NCBI GenBank assembly: GCA_020854215.1 | Contig: JADZFY010000221.1 | Span: 1 to 53,082 of the forward strand | Length of the DNA: 53,082 bases | Direction: 5' to 3' | Source of the DNA: Chitinophagaceae bacterium | GTDB lineage: Bacteria > Bacteroidota > Bacteroidia > Chitinophagales > Chitinophagaceae | Part shown: positions 43,061 to 51,465 of the stretch, in pieces | Position numbering within the stretch: position 1 is the stretch's first letter | Layout: every line of letters begins with the position of its first letter | Made by a program: the position numbers and the translations under genes | Notes under the pieces: generated by a model | What the model was told of the DNA's origin: nothing | Databases searched by the model: none | Seen by the model: only the letters and a program-made list of their open reading frames with translations

Positions 43061-43076
43061 CGGTGAGGGCGGGATT
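42744..43076. repeat. Tandem direct repeat, two copies of 166/167 bp
   Basis: Copy 1 is 42744-42909 and copy 2 is 42910-43076; they differ by a few substitutions and one indel in the GC-rich part near 42770. Each copy contains a 15-bp perfect inverted repeat (AAATCAAACAAAGCC and its complement) at 42779-42793/42878-42892 and 42946-42960/43045-43059, the palindrome AAAGCAAGCTTT, and the hairpin GCCCCTCATGGGGC. Each ends with 16 bp of the 3' end of tRNA-Ser; in copy 2 that is the real tRNA. Confidence 0.88.
43023..43047 (-). terminator. Terminator of tRNA-Ser
   Basis: On the minus strand GCCCC and GGGGC pair around a 4-nt loop (43034-43047), followed by ATTTTTGTTTT. A second copy lies in repeat copy 1 at 42856-42880. 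Confidence 0.7.
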
Positions 43077-43149
43077 CGAACCCGCGGTACAGTTTAACCC
43101 GTACGACAGTTTAGCAAACTGTTGATTTCAGCCACTCATCCACCTCACC
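43061..43149 (-). tRNA. tRNA-Ser (anticodon GCT)
   Basis: The 89-nt cloverleaf folds cleanly on the minus strand. The acceptor stem is GGTGAGG with CCTCACC and discriminator G; the D-arm is GATGAGTGGCTGAAA; the anticodon stem ACAGT/ACTGT holds GCT; a long variable arm marks a class II tRNA; the T-arm is GCGGGTTCGAATCCCGC. CCA is not encoded. It reads AGC and AGT codons. Its 3' end is copied in the adjoining tandem repeat. Confidence 0.95.
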
Positions 43150-43199
43150 TCTGCTGAAAGGACGGCAAAAATAGGGTGAATCTTCAAATATCCCAAACA

Positions 43200-43475
43200 T
43201 TAAAACCGGATTACTTTAAAATCTTTAAACCCTTTCACTTCTCCCACCTTAACCAATACCTCCCGAACCTCGGCACGCGGCGGACCATAATGACACCACG
43301 CAATTAATGCCGCAACCGCTTCTTCGTCTCCCTCAGCAATCAGCAATACGGAACCATCCGGCATATTCATTACTTCTCCATATACGCCAAGTCGCTCCGA
43401 TTCTTCCCGCGTGCTGCCGCGGTAAAATACTCCCTGTACTTTTCCGGTAATGGTTATAATCCTGTTTATAATCAT
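43200..43475 (-). CDS. Acylphosphatase
   Basis: The ATG at 43475 gives 91 residues, the family norm; an in-frame GTG at 43496 would add seven. The active-site loop GKVQGVFYRGSTREESERLG carries the phosphate-binding Arg, and NMPDGSVLLIAEG carries the catalytic Asn. It hydrolyses acyl-phosphates such as acetyl phosphate or carbamoyl phosphate. It lies between dnaA and tRNA-Ser on the same strand, but a terminator after dnaA separates it from dnaA. Confidence 0.92.
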   Translation of the reverse strand: MIINRIITITGKVQGVFYRGSTREESERLGVYGEVMNMPDGSVLLIAEGDEEAVAALIAWCHYGPPRAEVREVLVKVGEVKGFKDFKVIRF

Positions 43476-43503
43476 GCGGTGGAAATGAATTGACACACTA
43501 AAA

Positions 43504-43530
43504 TAAAAAACCCCGGAAAATTCACGGGGT
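43504..43530 (-). terminator. Terminator downstream of dnaA
   Basis: On the minus strand ACCCCG (43530-43525) pairs with CGGGGT (43515-43510), followed by six T, giving an end for the dnaA transcript. Confidence 0.75.
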
Positions 43531-43555
43531 CTTCTTTTAGATATTTGAATATTTT

Positions 43556-44989
43556 TTACATGGCCGCCAACTGCACTTTCTGCTGTAGTTCCACCACACT
43601 TTCTTTGAAAAGTCCGTCGGTATCCATCAAATCTTTTACCGTTTGGCAGGAGTGAATTACTGTAGTATGATCTCTTCCTCCAAAATGTTCTCCGATGGTT
43701 TTTAAAGAGTTTTTAGTGAACTGTTTGGCTAAGTACATTGTAATCTGGCGCGCCTGCACAATCTCTCTCTTGCGCGTTTTCTGCAAAAGCCGTTCGTAGG
43801 GGAGATTGAAATAATCGCAAACCATTTTCTGGATAGTTTCGATAGTAATCTCCCTGGATGATGACTTTACAAAATTGCGAAGTACTTTTTTTGCCAATTC
43901 AAGATCAATTTCTCTTTTGTTGAGCGAAGACTGTGCCAAAAGAGAAATCAATGCACCTTCCAATTCTCTTACGTTGCTTTGAATATTGTACGCAATATAC
44001 TTTACTACTTCCTTCGGCATTTCCAACCCGTCATTTCTCATCTTTTTATCCAGGATATCCATCCGGGTGTCATAGTCGGGCATCTGCATATCGGCACTCA
44101 ACCCCCAGCGGAACCTGCTCAGTAACCTTTCCTGAACGCCCTCGAGGTCTTTAGGCGATTTGTCGGAGGTAAGGATAAGTTGTTTGCCGCTTTGATGCAG
44201 GTGATTAAAGATAGCGAACAGGGCATCCTGCGATTTCTCCGCACGATTAAAAAATTGCACGTCATCCACAATCAACACATCAATCATCTGATAAAAATGA
44301 ATGAAATCATTAATAGCGTTATTGCGGCTATGATCCTGGAACTGGTTGATAAATTTTTCCGAGCTTACGTACAACACTACTTTATGTGCATGATGTCTTT
44401 TTACTTCATTACCTATCGCCTGCACTAAATGTGTTTTACCAAGTCCAACTCCGCCATATACCACTAAGGGGTTAAAAGAGGTAGTGCCCGGCTTTTCTGC
44501 AACGGTTTTACCGGCCCTGCGTGCTACGCGATTACAATCACCTTCAATAAATGTATCAAATGAATAAATAGGATTGAGTTGGGAGTCAATCTGCATCTTT
44601 TTTAATCCGGGGATAACGAAGGGATTTTTCACCGGGTTATTAATGACCAACGGAAAATCCATTTCATTATTAGAGTAGGTTTTAAAACCCTGACCCGGAA
44701 CATCCATTGTCAAAGGTTTGTTTTTATCGTTTCCACTATCTACCATGATCCGATATTCAAGCCGTGCATCTTTTCCTAATTCTCTCTTCAAAGTCTTTGC
44801 CAATAAATTCACATAATGCTCTTCAAGGTACTCATAAAAAAATTGACTCGGTACCTGAATGGTTAAAACTTTGCCTTTTAGCTCCACCGGCTTAATGGGT
44901 TCAAACCAGGTTTTAAAATGTTGCCATTCTACAATATCTTTTATTATACCAAGACAGTTGAGCCATACCTTGTCATGTGTTTTATCCAT
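43556..44989 (-). CDS. dnaA: Chromosomal replication initiator protein DnaA
   Basis: The protein is 477 residues. Domain I is about residues 1-85 (WFEPIKPVELKGKVLTIQVPS). The AAA+ domain III begins about residue 130 (NPLVVYGGVGLGKTHLVQAIGNE), with Walker B VLIVDDVQFF and sensor ILTSDKSPKDL. Domain IV at the C-terminus has the DnaA-box-reading helix GGRDHTTVIHSCQTV. It opens the replication origin. No parA/parB, dnaN or recF neighbours are seen, which is normal in Bacteroidota. A DnaA box lies 70 bp upstream, pointing to autoregulation or a nearby origin. Confidence 0.96.
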   Translation of the reverse strand: MDKTHDKVWLNCLGIIKDIVEWQHFKTWFEPIKPVELKGKVLTIQVPSQFFYEYLEEHYVNLLAKTLKRELGKDARLEYRIMVDSGNDKNKPLTMDVPGQGFKTYSNNEMDFPLVINNPVKNPFVIPGLKKMQIDSQLNPIYSFDTFIEGDCNRVARRAGKTVAEKPGTTSFNPLVVYGGVGLGKTHLVQAIGNEVKRHHAHKVVLYVSSEKFINQFQDHSRNNAINDFIHFYQMIDVLIVDDVQFFNRAEKSQDALFAIFNHLHQSGKQLILTSDKSPKDLEGVQERLLSRFRWGLSADMQMPDYDTRMDILDKKMRNDGLEMPKEVVKYIAYNIQSNVRELEGALISLLAQSSLNKREIDLELAKKVLRNFVKSSSREITIETIQKMVCDYFNLPYERLLQKTRKREIVQARQITMYLAKQFTKNSLKTIGEHFGGRDHTTVIHSCQTVKDLMDTDGLFKESVVELQQKVQLAAM

Positions 44990-45055
44990 TATCAGTAAAG
45001 CAGTTTATATATTCTATTAAGTTTTTTATTTTAGGTAAGGTTTCTCAATTTTGTA

Positions 45056-45074
45056 TGATGTGAATAACACATCA
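45056..45074. promoter_or_regulatory. DnaA box within an inverted repeat upstream of dnaA
   Basis: TGATGTG/CACATCA (45056-45062 and 45068-45074) are exact complements around 5 nt. The minus strand across 45067-45059 reads TTATTCACA, a match to the DnaA box consensus TTATNCACA. It lies 70 bp before the dnaA ATG. No cluster of further boxes was found, so this alone is not an origin. Confidence 0.55.
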
Positions 45075-45129
45075 AAAAAAGTAGGACAGGGCGGCGAATA
45101 TCAACATTTCCTGTTGAAAAAAAAATTTT

Positions 45130-46065
45130 TTATTCCTTTGATTTTTCCCCAATAACCACAGTGTGCGTATCCACCAAATTTTTACTTTTTTTCTTTCCAA
45201 AAACAAAGTCAAGTCTGCCTAAAATGACGCCTCCCCATCCCACCTGATTTACAATAACATCAGCACCAAGTTTATTTTTATAAGTAACCGGCTGTTCCAT
45301 AAACGTATGGGTATGTCCACCGATAATCAGGTCTACATACTCCGATTCTTTTGCCAAAATTTCATCACAGATTTTGTTCTGTTCTTTATATCTGTATCCC
45401 AGGTGAGATAAACAAATAATCATATCACAACCTTCTTTCTTTTTTAACATCGCGGCAACCGAATTCAGTTGCTCAATCGGATCCAGATAACGGGTATTGC
45501 CATACAGCGTTTCAGATACCAATCCCTGCAACGCTATACCTACACCGGTAACCCCAACTTTCAACTTTCCTTTCCTAAAAATCTTATACGGTAAATACCG
45601 ATGCTCCAATGCTGTATTACTGAAATCATAATTACAGAGCAGCACAGGAAAGTTGGCATACTGCAATTGCGCCGAATAATTTTCAATTCCCGCGTCAAAA
45701 TCATGATTGCCCATAGTAACCGCATCATAATTCATTTTACTCATTGCTTTTATCTCCGGCTCGCCTTTATAAAAATTAAAATAAGGTGTTCCCTGAAAAA
45801 TATCTCCTGCATCCAGTAACAATACCTGTGCTTCCTCCTCCCGGATGCTGTTTATTAAAGCAGCCCTTGCCACTACACCACCCAGCCCTGCATTTCGGGT
45901 ACCATCCATCGGAAACGGTTCTAACCGGCTGTGTACATCATTGGTATGCAACACCGTAAGTGTTTGTAAGGATTCCGAATCATCAGCCACTGTAATACAG
46001 GGTGATGCTATGATTCCTCCTGTAATTAACAGCGACTGCCGGATGAATTGTCTTCTATTGAACAT
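45130..46065 (-). CDS. 5'-nucleotidase/metallophosphatase catalytic subunit (UshA-like N-terminal domain)
   Basis: The protein is 311 residues. The twin-arginine-like start NRRQFIRQSLLITGG implies Tat export. The calcineurin-like metal site is complete: HTNDVHSRLEP, LLDAGDIFQGTP, MGNHDFDAG, CLSHLGY and GGHTHTF. The C-terminal nucleotide-recognition domain normally fused in 5'-nucleotidases is absent; it is encoded separately by the gene just upstream, which this one overlaps by 11 bp. It probably removes phosphate from nucleotides in the periplasm, provided the two chains associate. Confidence 0.88.
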   Translation of the reverse strand: MFNRRQFIRQSLLITGGIIASPCITVADDSESLQTLTVLHTNDVHSRLEPFPMDGTRNAGLGGVVARAALINSIREEEAQVLLLDAGDIFQGTPYFNFYKGEPEIKAMSKMNYDAVTMGNHDFDAGIENYSAQLQYANFPVLLCNYDFSNTALEHRYLPYKIFRKGKLKVGVTGVGIALQGLVSETLYGNTRYLDPIEQLNSVAAMLKKKEGCDMIICLSHLGYRYKEQNKICDEILAKESEYVDLIIGGHTHTFMEQPVTYKNKLGADVIVNQVGWGGVILGRLDFVFGKKKSKNLVDTHTVVIGEKSKE

Positions 46066-46798
46066 AACTTACCCGTCCTTCCGATTGAGCAAAAATTTTT
46101 TCTCCTTTTTCTCCCCGCGTTTTAAAATAATCAATAAATGCATCCCTCACTAAATAATCAGACACAGTTGAAGGCAATTCCTTCAGTATACTACAATGCT
46201 CACCTCCATTTACAATATAATCTGAATTCACAATGCGGTAAACACCATTTTTCATCAGAGCCTTCCCTCCTATCATCACGTTTGTTGCTCTATTGCTTTT
46301 AATCTTCATCGTTAATCCTGCAAGCGGCCATCCACCTCGTACAGCAGTAAAATCAAGAAAATCCTGCAACACTGCTCCTCTCACTTCCTGCAATACTATC
46401 CTGTTGTCAAAGGGCATTACTTCGTACATATCTCCTATCGTTACCGGACCACGCAGCAATACCGCCTTTCTAATTCCACCCGGATTTAGAAACGCCGCAT
46501 CTATGCGCACATTAAGCTTTTCCGATGCAGACTCCAGCAATGCGTCTGCAAGAACATTACCAAGAGCACCTTCCGGCTGTTTCTTTTGTAATGCAACATC
46601 CGTTGTAGCAATTTTTACCTGTATGCGTTTTTGCACACTATCGCTAATGGGTTGCAGGAACGCCCTCATACTGGTATCCTCTTTGTGAGGCAGCCCTACC
46701 CGGTATTTTGTAAACTGAACGGATTGTGGTTGGTAAGGAAGTTCGCAGGAGGCTATAAAAATGAAAATAAATATGGATATGCAACATTTTTTTTTCAT
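46055..46798 (-). CDS. Separate 5'-nucleotidase C-terminal domain lipoprotein
   Basis: The ATG at 46798 (247 residues) is preferred to one at 46876 because it opens the lipoprotein signal MKKKCCISIFIFIFIASC directly (Cys about residue 18). The body is the 5_nucleotid_C domain: EGALGNVLADALLESASEKLNVRIDAAFLNPGGIRK, split by DMYEVMPFDNRIVLQEVRG, and the closing YRIVNSDYIVNGG. In fused enzymes this part binds the substrate base. Here it comes first in the operon and overlaps the catalytic gene. The lipid anchor may hold the pair at a membrane. Confidence 0.87.
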   Translation of the reverse strand: MKKKCCISIFIFIFIASCELPYQPQSVQFTKYRVGLPHKEDTSMRAFLQPISDSVQKRIQVKIATTDVALQKKQPEGALGNVLADALLESASEKLNVRIDAAFLNPGGIRKAVLLRGPVTIGDMYEVMPFDNRIVLQEVRGAVLQDFLDFTAVRGGWPLAGLTMKIKSNRATNVMIGGKALMKNGVYRIVNSDYIVNGGEHCSILKELPSTVSDYLVRDAFIDYFKTRGEKGEKIFAQSEGRVSYVQ

Positions 46799-46890
46799 TA
46801 GTACAGCATTCACTTGCGTGTTGGAAGTTAGCGTTTTTTTTGGGCAAAAACAAAAACAAAATTTCAAAATCAACACACCATATTAAGCGC

Positions 46891-46898
46891 TACATTTG
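46891..46898 (+). promoter_or_regulatory. -7 element of the DUF3127 gene
   Basis: TACATTTG matches TAnnTTTG and lies 17 bp upstream of the ATG. It has the same sequence as the element before the aromatic leader. Confidence 0.5.
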
Positions 46899-46915
46899 CT
46901 GTTTAATTATTTACA

Positions 46916-47296
46916 ATGAGTTATGAACTAAGTGGCAAATTAATTGCTAAATCAGACACCGTTCAGCGTACTGCAAGTTTTAAAACCCGTGAGTTTGTAA
47001 TTGAGAAAACAGAGGATATTGGCGGAAGAACGATTACTAACTATGCAAAATTCCAGTGTGTACAGGATAAAACATCACTACCCGACCGTTTCAGTATAGG
47101 GGAGACTGTTAAAGTGTACTTTAATATAAAGGGTACCAAATGGGAGAAGAACGGACAGGTGAACTATATTACGAACTTGGACGCCTGGAGAATGGAGTCC
47201 ATCAACCTGCAGCAGCAGGATGCGGTTACACCGGTAAATGAATACACGCCTGGTGAGGTTTCTTCAACACCGCAGGAGGACGATCTGCCATTTTAG
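46916..47296 (+). CDS. DUF3127 protein with an SSB-like C-terminal tip
   Basis: The protein is 126 residues. About residues 1-95 are a beta-rich OB-like fold (YELSGKLIAKSD, FKTREFVIEKTE, FSIGETVKVYFNIKGTKWE, YITNLDAWRME), typical of DUF3127. A flexible acidic, Ser/Thr/Gln/Pro-rich tail follows and ends EDDLPF. That is the form of the SSB C-terminal peptide (DDxPF), which recruits repair and replication enzymes. The family role is not established. The tip suggests a second DNA- or RNA-binding hub. It has its own promoter element and diverges from the nucleotidase pair. Confidence 0.85.
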   Translation: MSYELSGKLIAKSDTVQRTASFKTREFVIEKTEDIGGRTITNYAKFQCVQDKTSLPDRFSIGETVKVYFNIKGTKWEKNGQVNYITNLDAWRMESINLQQQDAVTPVNEYTPGEVSSTPQEDDLPF

Positions 47297-47348
47297 ATAA
47301 GTACATTACCCGTTCAGAGTTTTAGGATAATCACCTGACCTCGTTTAT

Positions 47349-48917
47349 ATGCAAAAAGAAATTGTACTTCGGCTTCTCCCATCGCAAGCGATGTCTGCAG
47401 AATTGATAACAGATCATATTGCAAATAGCGAAGCAGTTGCCCCAACAGACATTAGCGGGTTTCATATACTGAAACGTTCGATTGATGCAAGGGGCAGGCA
47501 GCCGTGGATCATGCTCACCGTTCGTGCATTTTTCAATGAACCTTTTCAGCAAAGACCTCGGCTTCTTTTTTTGTTTCAGGATGTACGGAAGGCAGCGAAG
47601 AAAATTGTAATTATTGGTGCAGGACCGGCAGGACTATTTGCCGCATTGCAATTGATAGAAAAAGGTATTCAACCTATCCTCCTGGAAAGAGGCAAAGATG
47701 TAAGAGCAAGAAGAAGAGACCTGGCCGTATTGAATAAAGAAGGCATACTAAATCCCGACAGCAATTATTGTTTTGGCGAAGGCGGTGCAGGAACGTACAG
47801 CGACGGAAAACTGTACACACGCAGCAACAAGCGTGGCGACATTAACCGGATACTCCACCTGTTTGTTCATTTTGGCGCAGAAGAAAATATTTTGTACGAT
47901 GCGCACCCGCATATTGGCACCAATAAATTACCTCATATTATTTCGGCCATGCGCGAGACGATCGTTGATTGCGGTGGTCTTTTTTTATTTGATAAAAAGG
48001 TTACCGATTTCGTTGTTGAAGACAGTATTATTAAAGCGGCAACAACAGCAGACGGGAGTAGCTTTGAAGGCGATGGATTTATTTTGGCCACAGGACATTC
48101 CGCCCGCGACATCTACCGGTTGCTGGTTCATAAAAACATTAGCGTGGAACCCAAGCCTTTCGCCTTAGGTGTGCGCATCGAACATCCACAGCAACTCATT
48201 GATGAAATTCAGTACCACAATGTTCGCAGTACCGCATCCGATTTGCTCCCCCCCGCTTCCTATAGTTTGGTAACACAAGCTCAGCAACGTGGTGTGTTTT
48301 CATTTTGCATGTGCCCAGGCGGCATTATTGCTCCGGCATCTACATCGCCGGAAGAACTGGTAGTTAACGGATGGAGTCCCTCAAAAAGGAATAACCCGTA
48401 TGCCAATAGTGGCATTGTGGTATCTGTAAACGAAAAAGATGTGCGGGCATACCAAAACCACGGCGCATTGGCAGCCTTGTGCTTTCAGGAAAGTGTTGAA
48501 CGGAAAGCGTATGCTGCCGGTGGCGGAAAGTTTGTGGCGCCTGCCCAGCGTATGGTGGATTTTGCAGAACAGAAAATCTCTTCCGATCTTCCGCATTGTT
48601 CCTACCTGCCCGGTGTTTCTTCCGTTTCATTGCAAACGGTGCTGCCTCCATTTGTTTACCGCACACTACAGGAAGGACTTATTGCTTTTGGAAAAAAAAT
48701 GAAAGGATATTATACCAATGAAGCAATTGTTGTAGCCACCGAGAGCCGCACCTCTTCGCCGGTACGAATTCCGAGAGATAAAGTGGGACTAAATCATCCA
48801 CAATTCAAAAACCTGTATCCCTGTGCCGAAGGAGCAGGTTATGCCGGGGGGATCGTAAGCGCCGCAATGGATGGAGAAAAAATCGCTAATATTATATCCG
48901 AAAAATTCGATACCTGA
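47349..48917 (+). CDS. COG2509-like FAD-dependent oxidoreductase
   Basis: The protein is 522 residues. Residues 1 to about 85 are a small alpha/beta domain, then the FAD-binding motif IIGAGPAGLFAALQLIEKG at about 88, LERGKDVRARRRDLA, FGEGGAGTYSDGKLYTRSNKRG, ILATGHSARDIYRLL and a late GAGYAGGIVSAAMDGEKIA. This is the long-recognised but uncharacterised FAD-dependent dehydrogenase group (COG2509) found across bacteria. It follows the DUF3127 gene by 52 nt and may be co-transcribed with it. No substrate can be inferred. Confidence 0.86.
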   Translation: MQKEIVLRLLPSQAMSAELITDHIANSEAVAPTDISGFHILKRSIDARGRQPWIMLTVRAFFNEPFQQRPRLLFLFQDVRKAAKKIVIIGAGPAGLFAALQLIEKGIQPILLERGKDVRARRRDLAVLNKEGILNPDSNYCFGEGGAGTYSDGKLYTRSNKRGDINRILHLFVHFGAEENILYDAHPHIGTNKLPHIISAMRETIVDCGGLFLFDKKVTDFVVEDSIIKAATTADGSSFEGDGFILATGHSARDIYRLLVHKNISVEPKPFALGVRIEHPQQLIDEIQYHNVRSTASDLLPPASYSLVTQAQQRGVFSFCMCPGGIIAPASTSPEELVVNGWSPSKRNNPYANSGIVVSVNEKDVRAYQNHGALAALCFQESVERKAYAAGGGKFVAPAQRMVDFAEQKISSDLPHCSYLPGVSSVSLQTVLPPFVYRTLQEGLIAFGKKMKGYYTNEAIVVATESRTSSPVRIPRDKVGLNHPQFKNLYPCAEGAGYAGGIVSAAMDGEKIANIISEKFDT

Positions 48918-49077
48918 AGTCGGGTACCGAAGGTAAACACTTCAGCCCGTTCATCCTTCCCTGAGTAAATTCTTTTGTTGTACGAAAACTTTTTAGAATC
49001 TTTATGCTTTCTTTACCGTCAAATGATGGCGATTGCGATATCCTCTAAAAAACAAAACGGATTAACCCATTTCTCAT

Positions 49078-50010
49078 ATGCAGCATATCTTAAACGTTGA
49101 ACACCTCAAAAAATACTTTGCAACACAAAAAGCTGTTGACGATGTTAGCTTCTCAATAGAACAAGGTGCCATATTTGGAATGCTGGGACCCAATGGCGCC
49201 GGCAAAACCACTCTCCTGCGTATGATTACCGGGATATTTTTTCCGGATAGCGGCACCATCACATTCGAAGGGAAAAAATTTGACCCGGTTAATGATATTA
49301 TCCGGATCGGTTACATGCCCGAAGAAAGAGGCTTGTATAAAAAAATGAAGATTGGTGAACAGGCATTGTATCTTGCGCGCCTGAAAGGATTGAGTAAGGC
49401 GGAAGCGCTGGAAAAAATAAAGTTCTGGTTTCAACGCCTCGAAATGGAAAGCTGGTGGAACAAAAAGGTGCAGGATCTGAGTAAGGGCATGAGTCAAAAA
49501 CTGCAATTCGTAACTACTGTATTACACGAACCCGCTCTCATTATTTTAGATGAGCCTTTCAGTGGGCTTGATCCGGTGAATGCCAATCTGATAAAAGATG
49601 AAATATTCCGACTCGCAAAAAACGGAAGCACCATTATTTTCAGTACCCATCGCATGGAACAGGTAGAAGAAATATGCGACCATATTATCCTGATCAACAA
49701 AGGCAGCAAAATATTAGACGGAACCGTAAAGAATGTAAAGCAGGAGTTTAAAGAAAATATTTTCCAGGTGGGTTTTGAGGTAAAGCCCGCTACCATTGGC
49801 AGCAACAGTATTTTTGACGTAACGGGAGAAAAGGATCAGTCGTTATTACTGAAAATTCATGACGGGTATAAACCACACGATGTATTGCAGTATTTGCTTG
49901 CGTCACAACATGAAATTGTATCGTTTAATGAAATTCTCCCTTCTTTGAATGATATTTTTATCAGGCTGGTGGAAGGCACCCCCATGGCAAGGGCATTTCA
50001 GTCTGCGTAA
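49078..50010 (+). CDS. ABC transporter ATP-binding protein (NatA-type)
   Basis: The protein is 310 residues. Walker A is GPNGAGKT (about residue 40), signature LSKGMSQKLQF (about 140) and Walker B LIILDEPFSGLD (about 160), then the H-loop STHRMEQVEEICDH. About 80 residues at the C-terminus (KNVKQEFKENIFQVGFEV) form a DUF4162-type domain seen in NatA-like exporters. It energises the ABC-2 permease encoded 54 nt downstream. The homologous NatAB of Bacillus subtilis exports sodium; the substrate here is unknown. Confidence 0.92.
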   Translation: MQHILNVEHLKKYFATQKAVDDVSFSIEQGAIFGMLGPNGAGKTTLLRMITGIFFPDSGTITFEGKKFDPVNDIIRIGYMPEERGLYKKMKIGEQALYLARLKGLSKAEALEKIKFWFQRLEMESWWNKKVQDLSKGMSQKLQFVTTVLHEPALIILDEPFSGLDPVNANLIKDEIFRLAKNGSTIIFSTHRMEQVEEICDHIILINKGSKILDGTVKNVKQEFKENIFQVGFEVKPATIGSNSIFDVTGEKDQSLLLKIHDGYKPHDVLQYLLASQHEIVSFNEILPSLNDIFIRLVEGTPMARAFQSA

Positions 50011-50064
50011 CAACCGCATCAACAACCATACTAACTGTCTTCTATCACAATCCGGCAATAGCAT

Positions 50065-51378
50065 ATGAATAAGATCCGTTTGATAATTGAAAGAGAATAC
50101 ATGACCAGGGTAAGAAGAAAATCTTTTTTACTCACTACACTCGTGGTTCCGCTGGTCATCGTGGCTTTCTACGCGATCATAATCGCAGTTTCCATCAGTG
50201 GAGATACCAAAACACAAAATTTAGCAGTGCTGGACGAAGGCAACCTTTTTGAGGGTGCCATCACTGCTGCTGGTAAAGACGACAAATCCACTTACACCTT
50301 TATTCAGAACGAAACCGAACAGAGTTTTAAATCAAAATACAAAAAGGAAGGGTATAGTTTGTTCTTATATATACCTGCGTTTAAGGATGGTGAAATCCCC
50401 CACATCAAATTACACAGCCAGTCTGCAGTAAATCTTTTTGTAAAATCGGCGCTTGAGAAAAAAATAAATGCCGCCATTGAGCGAAAACGATTGGTTGCGG
50501 CACATATTGATCCGGAACTGTATAAAAATATAAAAGCAGACGTTGATATAGAGAATGCAATTGACTCCGGTGCGGGAGAAAAGAAGAGTATCGCGGGGGT
50601 TGCCTACGCCATTTCATTTATTGCCGGTATTCTCATTTATATGATACTGCTGATATATGGAACAATGGTGATGCGTGGTGTAATGGAAGAAAAAACCAAT
50701 CGAATTGCTGAAGTAATTGTGAGTTCAGCAAAACCGTTTCAGCTCATGCTGGGTAAAATCATCGGTATAGGTGCGGTAGGGCTTACCCAGTTTGCGATAT
50801 GGATTGTGGTGATGGGCGTTTTACAGTTTATTATCCCCTTGCTTTTCCCGGAAATCTTCAGTCAGCTTTCCGATCCTGCAGTTACCAACGCCGCAGCACA
50901 ATCTGTAAATTCACAAAAGATAGCCGATATCATTGAAGGCATTCAGTCTTTACCTATTACCCTGATTATTTTTTCCTTTTTGTTTTATTTCCTGGGTGGC
51001 TATTTAATGTATGCGGCGTTGTTCGCTGCTATTGGAAGCGTGGTAAGTGAAGATCAGCAGGAAGCACAGCAGTTGGTTTTTCCGGTAATGATGCCGCTGA
51101 TATTGGGTTTTGTAATAATGACCAAGGCCATCAACGATCCCGACAGCGGCTTAGCGGTTTTCGGTAGCTTGTTCCCCTTAACCTCTCCTATTGTGATGAT
51201 GGGCAGAATAACCTATGGCGTGCCGTGGTGGCAATTGGGGCTTTCTATGGTTATGCTGGTGCTCACCTTTTTATTTTTTACCTGGGTAACCGCAAAAATT
51301 TACCGTACCGGTATTCTGCTGTATGGAAAAAAAGTTACCTGGAAAGAAATGTGGAAATGGCTGGTTAGGAAGGGATAA
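50065..51378 (+). CDS. ABC-2 type permease (NatB-like)
   Basis: The protein is 437 residues. An N-terminal amphipathic stretch (MNKIRLIIEREYMTRVRRKSF) and helix at about 22-45 are followed by a large extracytoplasmic domain (about 48-170) and then five or six helices clustered between about 178 and 425 (AISFIAGILIYMILLIYGTMVMRG, FLFYFLGGYLMYAALFAAIG and others). The MRGVMEEKTNRIAEVIVSS segment between them is characteristic of NatB/ABC2_membrane_3 permeases. It pairs with the ATPase just upstream. Confidence 0.91.
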   Translation: MNKIRLIIEREYMTRVRRKSFLLTTLVVPLVIVAFYAIIIAVSISGDTKTQNLAVLDEGNLFEGAITAAGKDDKSTYTFIQNETEQSFKSKYKKEGYSLFLYIPAFKDGEIPHIKLHSQSAVNLFVKSALEKKINAAIERKRLVAAHIDPELYKNIKADVDIENAIDSGAGEKKSIAGVAYAISFIAGILIYMILLIYGTMVMRGVMEEKTNRIAEVIVSSAKPFQLMLGKIIGIGAVGLTQFAIWIVVMGVLQFIIPLLFPEIFSQLSDPAVTNAAAQSVNSQKIADIIEGIQSLPITLIIFSFLFYFLGGYLMYAALFAAIGSVVSEDQQEAQQLVFPVMMPLILGFVIMTKAINDPDSGLAVFGSLFPLTSPIVMMGRITYGVPWWQLGLSMVMLVLTFLFFTWVTAKIYRTGILLYGKKVTWKEMWKWLVRKG

Positions 51379-51465
51379 TAAAAGATTTTTGATTTATTGA
51401 TTTGAGATTTGAGATCAATGCAAAAGTGAAAACGACATGCGATAAACCCGCAATCAATTACTTCT

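Noticed and set aside
42744-43076. CRISPR array
   Set aside because: There are only two long adjacent copies, with no short repeats separated by unique spacers and no cas genes.
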